Assembly: GCA_958415865.1 (NCBI GenBank)
Contig: CATYZV010000014.1
Span: forward strand, 1-15,272
DNA: 15,272 nucleotides
Direction of reading: 5' to 3'
Source: an uncultured Selenomonadaceae bacterium
Lineage (GTDB): Bacteria; Bacillota; Negativicutes; Selenomonadales; Selenomonadaceae
The position numbers were made by a program, and so were the translations under genes. Shown in pieces: positions 13,495 through 15,272 of the stretch (its first letter is position 1; each line of letters starts with the position of its first letter). The notes beneath the pieces are model-generated. The model was given only the letters and a program-made list of their open reading frames with translations. It had not been told where the DNA came from and searched no databases.

Positions 13495-14079
13495 ATGGAC
13501 AATTTAGCATACGCTGAAGAATACACTCCACAGACAGCGACTGAACTAATCAATGGAAAAACAGTTATGATGTCGCCGCGTCCTAGGATTGAGCATGTGC
13601 GCGTTAATTTCCGCATCTGCCGCATATTCGGGAATTATTTATTTGGCAAAACATGCGAGGCTTTTAGCGAAGCAGATGTTTACATTGATGAGCAAAATCG
13701 TCTCATACCGGATGCCATGATAGTCTGCAATCCTGATATTGTACAAGATGACGGCATACACGGAGCACCTGATTTAGTGGTCGAAATTCTTTCACCATCA
13801 ACAGCAGCATATGATAGAGGTGCTAAAAAAGATATCTACGAACAAGCCGGTGTCAAAGAATACTGGATTGTGGATACCTTTGCCAAATCCATTGAAGTCT
13901 ACCACAATATCAGCGGCAAATTTCGCCTCGCCAATATCTACTGTTACTACACCGATGAGCAAAAAGCCGAGATAGCAGCACTGCCCGATGATAGCAAATA
14001 CAAAGTCGATATCTACGATGTGATCAAAGTTTCCGTCTGCGACAACTTAATAGTACGGCTCGCTGATATATTCTATTGA
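13495..14079 (+). CDS. Uma2-family (DUF820) PD-(D/E)XK endonuclease
   Basis: The 194-aa product is a complete Uma2/DUF820 protein, a family with a restriction-endonuclease fold; most members have no known biological target. Seen in order: an opening like the family's (NGKTVMMSPRPRIEHVRV), EADVYID (59-65), the metal-binding Asp in LIPDAMIV (D73), VVEILSPST with E97, and the basic-aromatic KKDIYEQAGVKEYWIVD (111-127). All residues expected for an active nuclease are present. The ATG at 13495 has AGAGGTGA a few bases upstream; the frame extends to GTG at 13486 without a better site. It is separated from the CRISPR operon by the 13412-13467 hairpin, has its own terminator, and is probably not part of the CRISPR system. 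Uma2 genes are often present in many copies per genome. Confidence 0.9.
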   Translation: MDNLAYAEEYTPQTATELINGKTVMMSPRPRIEHVRVNFRICRIFGNYLFGKTCEAFSEADVYIDEQNRLIPDAMIVCNPDIVQDDGIHGAPDLVVEILSPSTAAYDRGAKKDIYEQAGVKEYWIVDTFAKSIEVYHNISGKFRLANIYCYYTDEQKAEIAALPDDSKYKVDIYDVIKVSVCDNLIVRLADIFY

Positions 14080-14083
14080 GACT

Positions 14084-14121
14084 AAAAACTGCACTTAGCA
14101 AAAGCTAGGCGCAGTTTTTTT
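14084..14121 (+). terminator. Rho-independent terminator after the Uma2 gene
   Basis: AAAAACTGCACTTAGC (14084-14099) pairs imperfectly with GCTAGGCGCAG starting at 14104 around an AAAA loop, followed by seven T residues. It starts 4 nt past the stop codon. The A-run at its left could let it work on the minus strand as well. Confidence 0.85.
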
Positions 14122-14165
14122 ATGCCCGAATGCAAAAAAAGGAATTTCATCCCGGATATATATAA

Positions 14166-14330
14166 TTTGACATACTCCCCATGAATAAATTCAGAAGATT
14201 CTTAGGTGATAGCGATTCAGCCTGAAAACTCAGGTCTTACAAAGTCTTCCTAAATAGGTCGATGTCCCGACCTCCCATATATTCAATGCGGCATTTCTGT
14301 CCCTATCGTGGACTGCACCGCATTTTGGGC
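14166..14330 (-). ncRNA. Probable omega RNA (reRNA) of TnpB, approximate extent
   Basis: In IS200/IS605 elements TnpB is guided by an RNA that overlaps the 3' end of tnpB and runs out through the right end into flanking DNA, whose first bases form the guide. The matching region here is the tnpB 3' end plus 14166-14234 with its two hairpins. The 5' limit given is a guess. The guide would be read on the minus strand just beyond 14166, in the A+T-rich sequence before the Uma2 terminator. Confidence 0.35.
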
Positions 14331-15272
14331 ATTTCCATTCCCTTATCTTTAAGGGCAGTTCATCAAGTATATGTTTACATTTATTGCAGGTTTTGCTTGA
14401 TGGATAGAATCTCGGTATTTCCTCTACATGACAGCCCAGCTTTTGTGCTTCATATTTCAAAATCTGTACAAAGCTGTAGAATACCAAATCAGAAATCTTT
14501 CTGCCCCATCGCCTCTGCATTGCCTTGATATTTAAATCTTCTATGCAGATCAACGAAAACTGCTCGCATATTTTACGGGCGAGCTTGTAGTGGTAGTCTT
14601 TTCTCTGATTGGCTGTCTTTTTATGGATTTTAGCCAATCTTAATCTTGCGTATTTGCGATGATTAGAACCCTTTTGCTTTTTAGATAAATTTCTACTAGC
14701 TTTTCGTATAGCTTCGCTGTTGTTCTTAAAGAACTCAGGTGCTTCTACATCGAATTTTTCATCGGAGGCTGTGAGGAATTGTTTCAAGCCAAAATCATAA
14801 CCGACACTTTTACCCGTTCGCTTTAAGACTTCGTTTGAATTGTCCTCACAGATGAAATAGATGTAGATATCGCCTAAAGTATCGCGCTTTACAGTTAGAT
14901 TTTTAATCTTTCCCTCGATATTGCGGGATTTGAAAAACTTGTATTTGACTTTATTGATGACTACAACATTTTCACCAAGATACTTATAACCTGCTGTCTT
15001 CAAAGTGAAAGACTTATACTTACGAACTTTTTTGAAAGACGGAGCAGACGCACGCAGTTTATGCTTTCGATTGCGAAAGAAAAGTTTATAGCCGTTGTCA
15101 ATACGTTCAACGATATTCTGTACAGCCTGAGAGCCTAGATTCTTGAAAAAAGCAAATCTATTGCACTTCTTTAATTTGGCAAGATGTGCCTGAAGCTGAA
15201 ACTTGTTAATGTGTTTTTTGTAGAGGCGATAATACCTTTTATACAAAGCAATGCAGTGATTATAGATGAATC
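14230..15272 (-). CDS. tnpB: TnpB, RNA-guided nuclease of an IS605-type element (5' end outside window)
   Basis: TnpB is an RNA-guided DNA endonuclease, the ancestor-type of Cas12, which helps IS605 elements persist. The frame stays open to the window edge, with the family-typical YNH-type segment (NHCIALYKRYY) around 15244-15265, so the true start lies outside and perhaps a few dozen residues are missing. A TTG at 15246 is not a believable start. Counting from 15246, the RuvC residues are intact: D151 in VGYDFGL, E236 in CIEDLNI, D316 in DRDRNAALNI. The zinc ribbon is complete (CNKC at 287-290, CPKC at 306-309). The C-terminus ends normally at GRLCKT. Nothing visible suggests inactivation. 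It is oriented toward the Uma2 gene and shows no link to the CRISPR locus. Confidence 0.92.
   Translation of the reverse strand, partial: FIYNHCIALYKRYYRLYKKHINKFQLQAHLAKLKKCNRFAFFKNLGSQAVQNIVERIDNGYKLFFRNRKHKLRASAPSFKKVRKYKSFTLKTAGYKYLGENVVVINKVKYKFFKSRNIEGKIKNLTVKRDTLGDIYIYFICEDNSNEVLKRTGKSVGYDFGLKQFLTASDEKFDVEAPEFFKNNSEAIRKASRNLSKKQKGSNHRKYARLRLAKIHKKTANQRKDYHYKLARKICEQFSLICIEDLNIKAMQRRWGRKISDLVFYSFVQILKYEAQKLGCHVEEIPRFYPSSKTCNKCKHILDELPLKIREWKCPKCGAVHDRDRNAALNIWEVGTSTYLGRLCKT

Larger units (their letters stand above)
14166..15272 (-). mobile_element. IS200/IS605-type element, right part (continues past the window)
   Basis: The element's right end is recognisable at 14166-14180, TTTGACATACTCCCC on the plus strand, a sequence common at IS605-family termini. 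Next to it is the small hairpin TGAAT-AA-ATTCA (14182-14193). A second hairpin, CCTGA/TCAGG (14221-14234), overlaps the tnpB end. Such elements end in subterminal hairpins that the Y1 transposase TnpA recognises, and make no target duplication. The left end and any tnpA lie beyond 15272, so whether the copy is autonomous or tnpB-only is unknown. Confidence 0.75.

Noticed and set aside
13495..14079. Uma2 nuclease as a further CRISPR effector
   Set aside because: It lies beyond a hairpin with its own promoter and terminator, and Uma2 genes are commonly scattered through genomes without CRISPR loci.

Overview
The window carries an almost complete type III CRISPR-Cas locus whose gene content points to subtype III-D (HD-less Cas10, Csx10, Csx19, several Cas7-type RAMP proteins). 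It is followed by a stand-alone Uma2-family nuclease gene and the right part of an IS200/IS605-type element with tnpB. Shine-Dalgarno sequences of the AAGGAGG type, moderate G+C, short intergenic gaps and the overall protein style suggest an anaerobic Bacillota, perhaps a Negativicutes member. This host assignment is a weak inference; no rRNA or housekeeping gene is present to confirm it.

Layout. Positions 1-252 hold an inverted repeat and a small unrecognised CDS on the minus strand. Positions 326-724 are a CRISPR array of six 35-nt repeats and five spacers. The array is read on the minus strand: in that direction the 4-bp hairpin is followed by exactly 8 nt (ACGGAAAC), as expected for a Cas6-made 5' handle, and the degenerate repeats lie at the left (distal) end. 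A strong promoter (TTGACA, 17 nt, TATTAT) at 985-957 just downstream of cas6 would start the precursor near 950. This leaves about 225 nt of transcribed, structure-rich leader before the first repeat. cas6 (993-1766, minus) lies upstream in the same direction.

From a divergent intergenic region (1767-1917) a single tightly packed operon runs on the plus strand to 13391. Its order is: stand-alone CARF protein; a 331-aa protein with sigma-factor-like features; CARF-HEPN ribonuclease; Cas10 with an intact GGDD; small Cas7; Csx10 with a long helical C-terminal tail; tandem double Cas7; Csx19; and a large RAMP with an Asn/Gly-rich N-terminus.

Working model. Cas6 cuts the precursor into crRNAs. 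Cas10, the Cas7 subunits, Csx10 and Csx19 form the RNA-guided effector. On target RNA binding the Cas10 palm should make cyclic oligoadenylate, which the CARF-HEPN protein reads as an RNase switch. The extra CARF-only protein and the sigma-like protein at the head of the operon could form a second, transcriptional output; this is the most interesting and least understood part. No cas1/cas2 is present, so adaptation is absent or supplied elsewhere.

After a long hairpin at 13412-13467 comes the Uma2 gene with its own promoter and a clear terminator (14084-14121), then the right end of an IS605-type element and tnpB, whose N-terminus lies outside the window.
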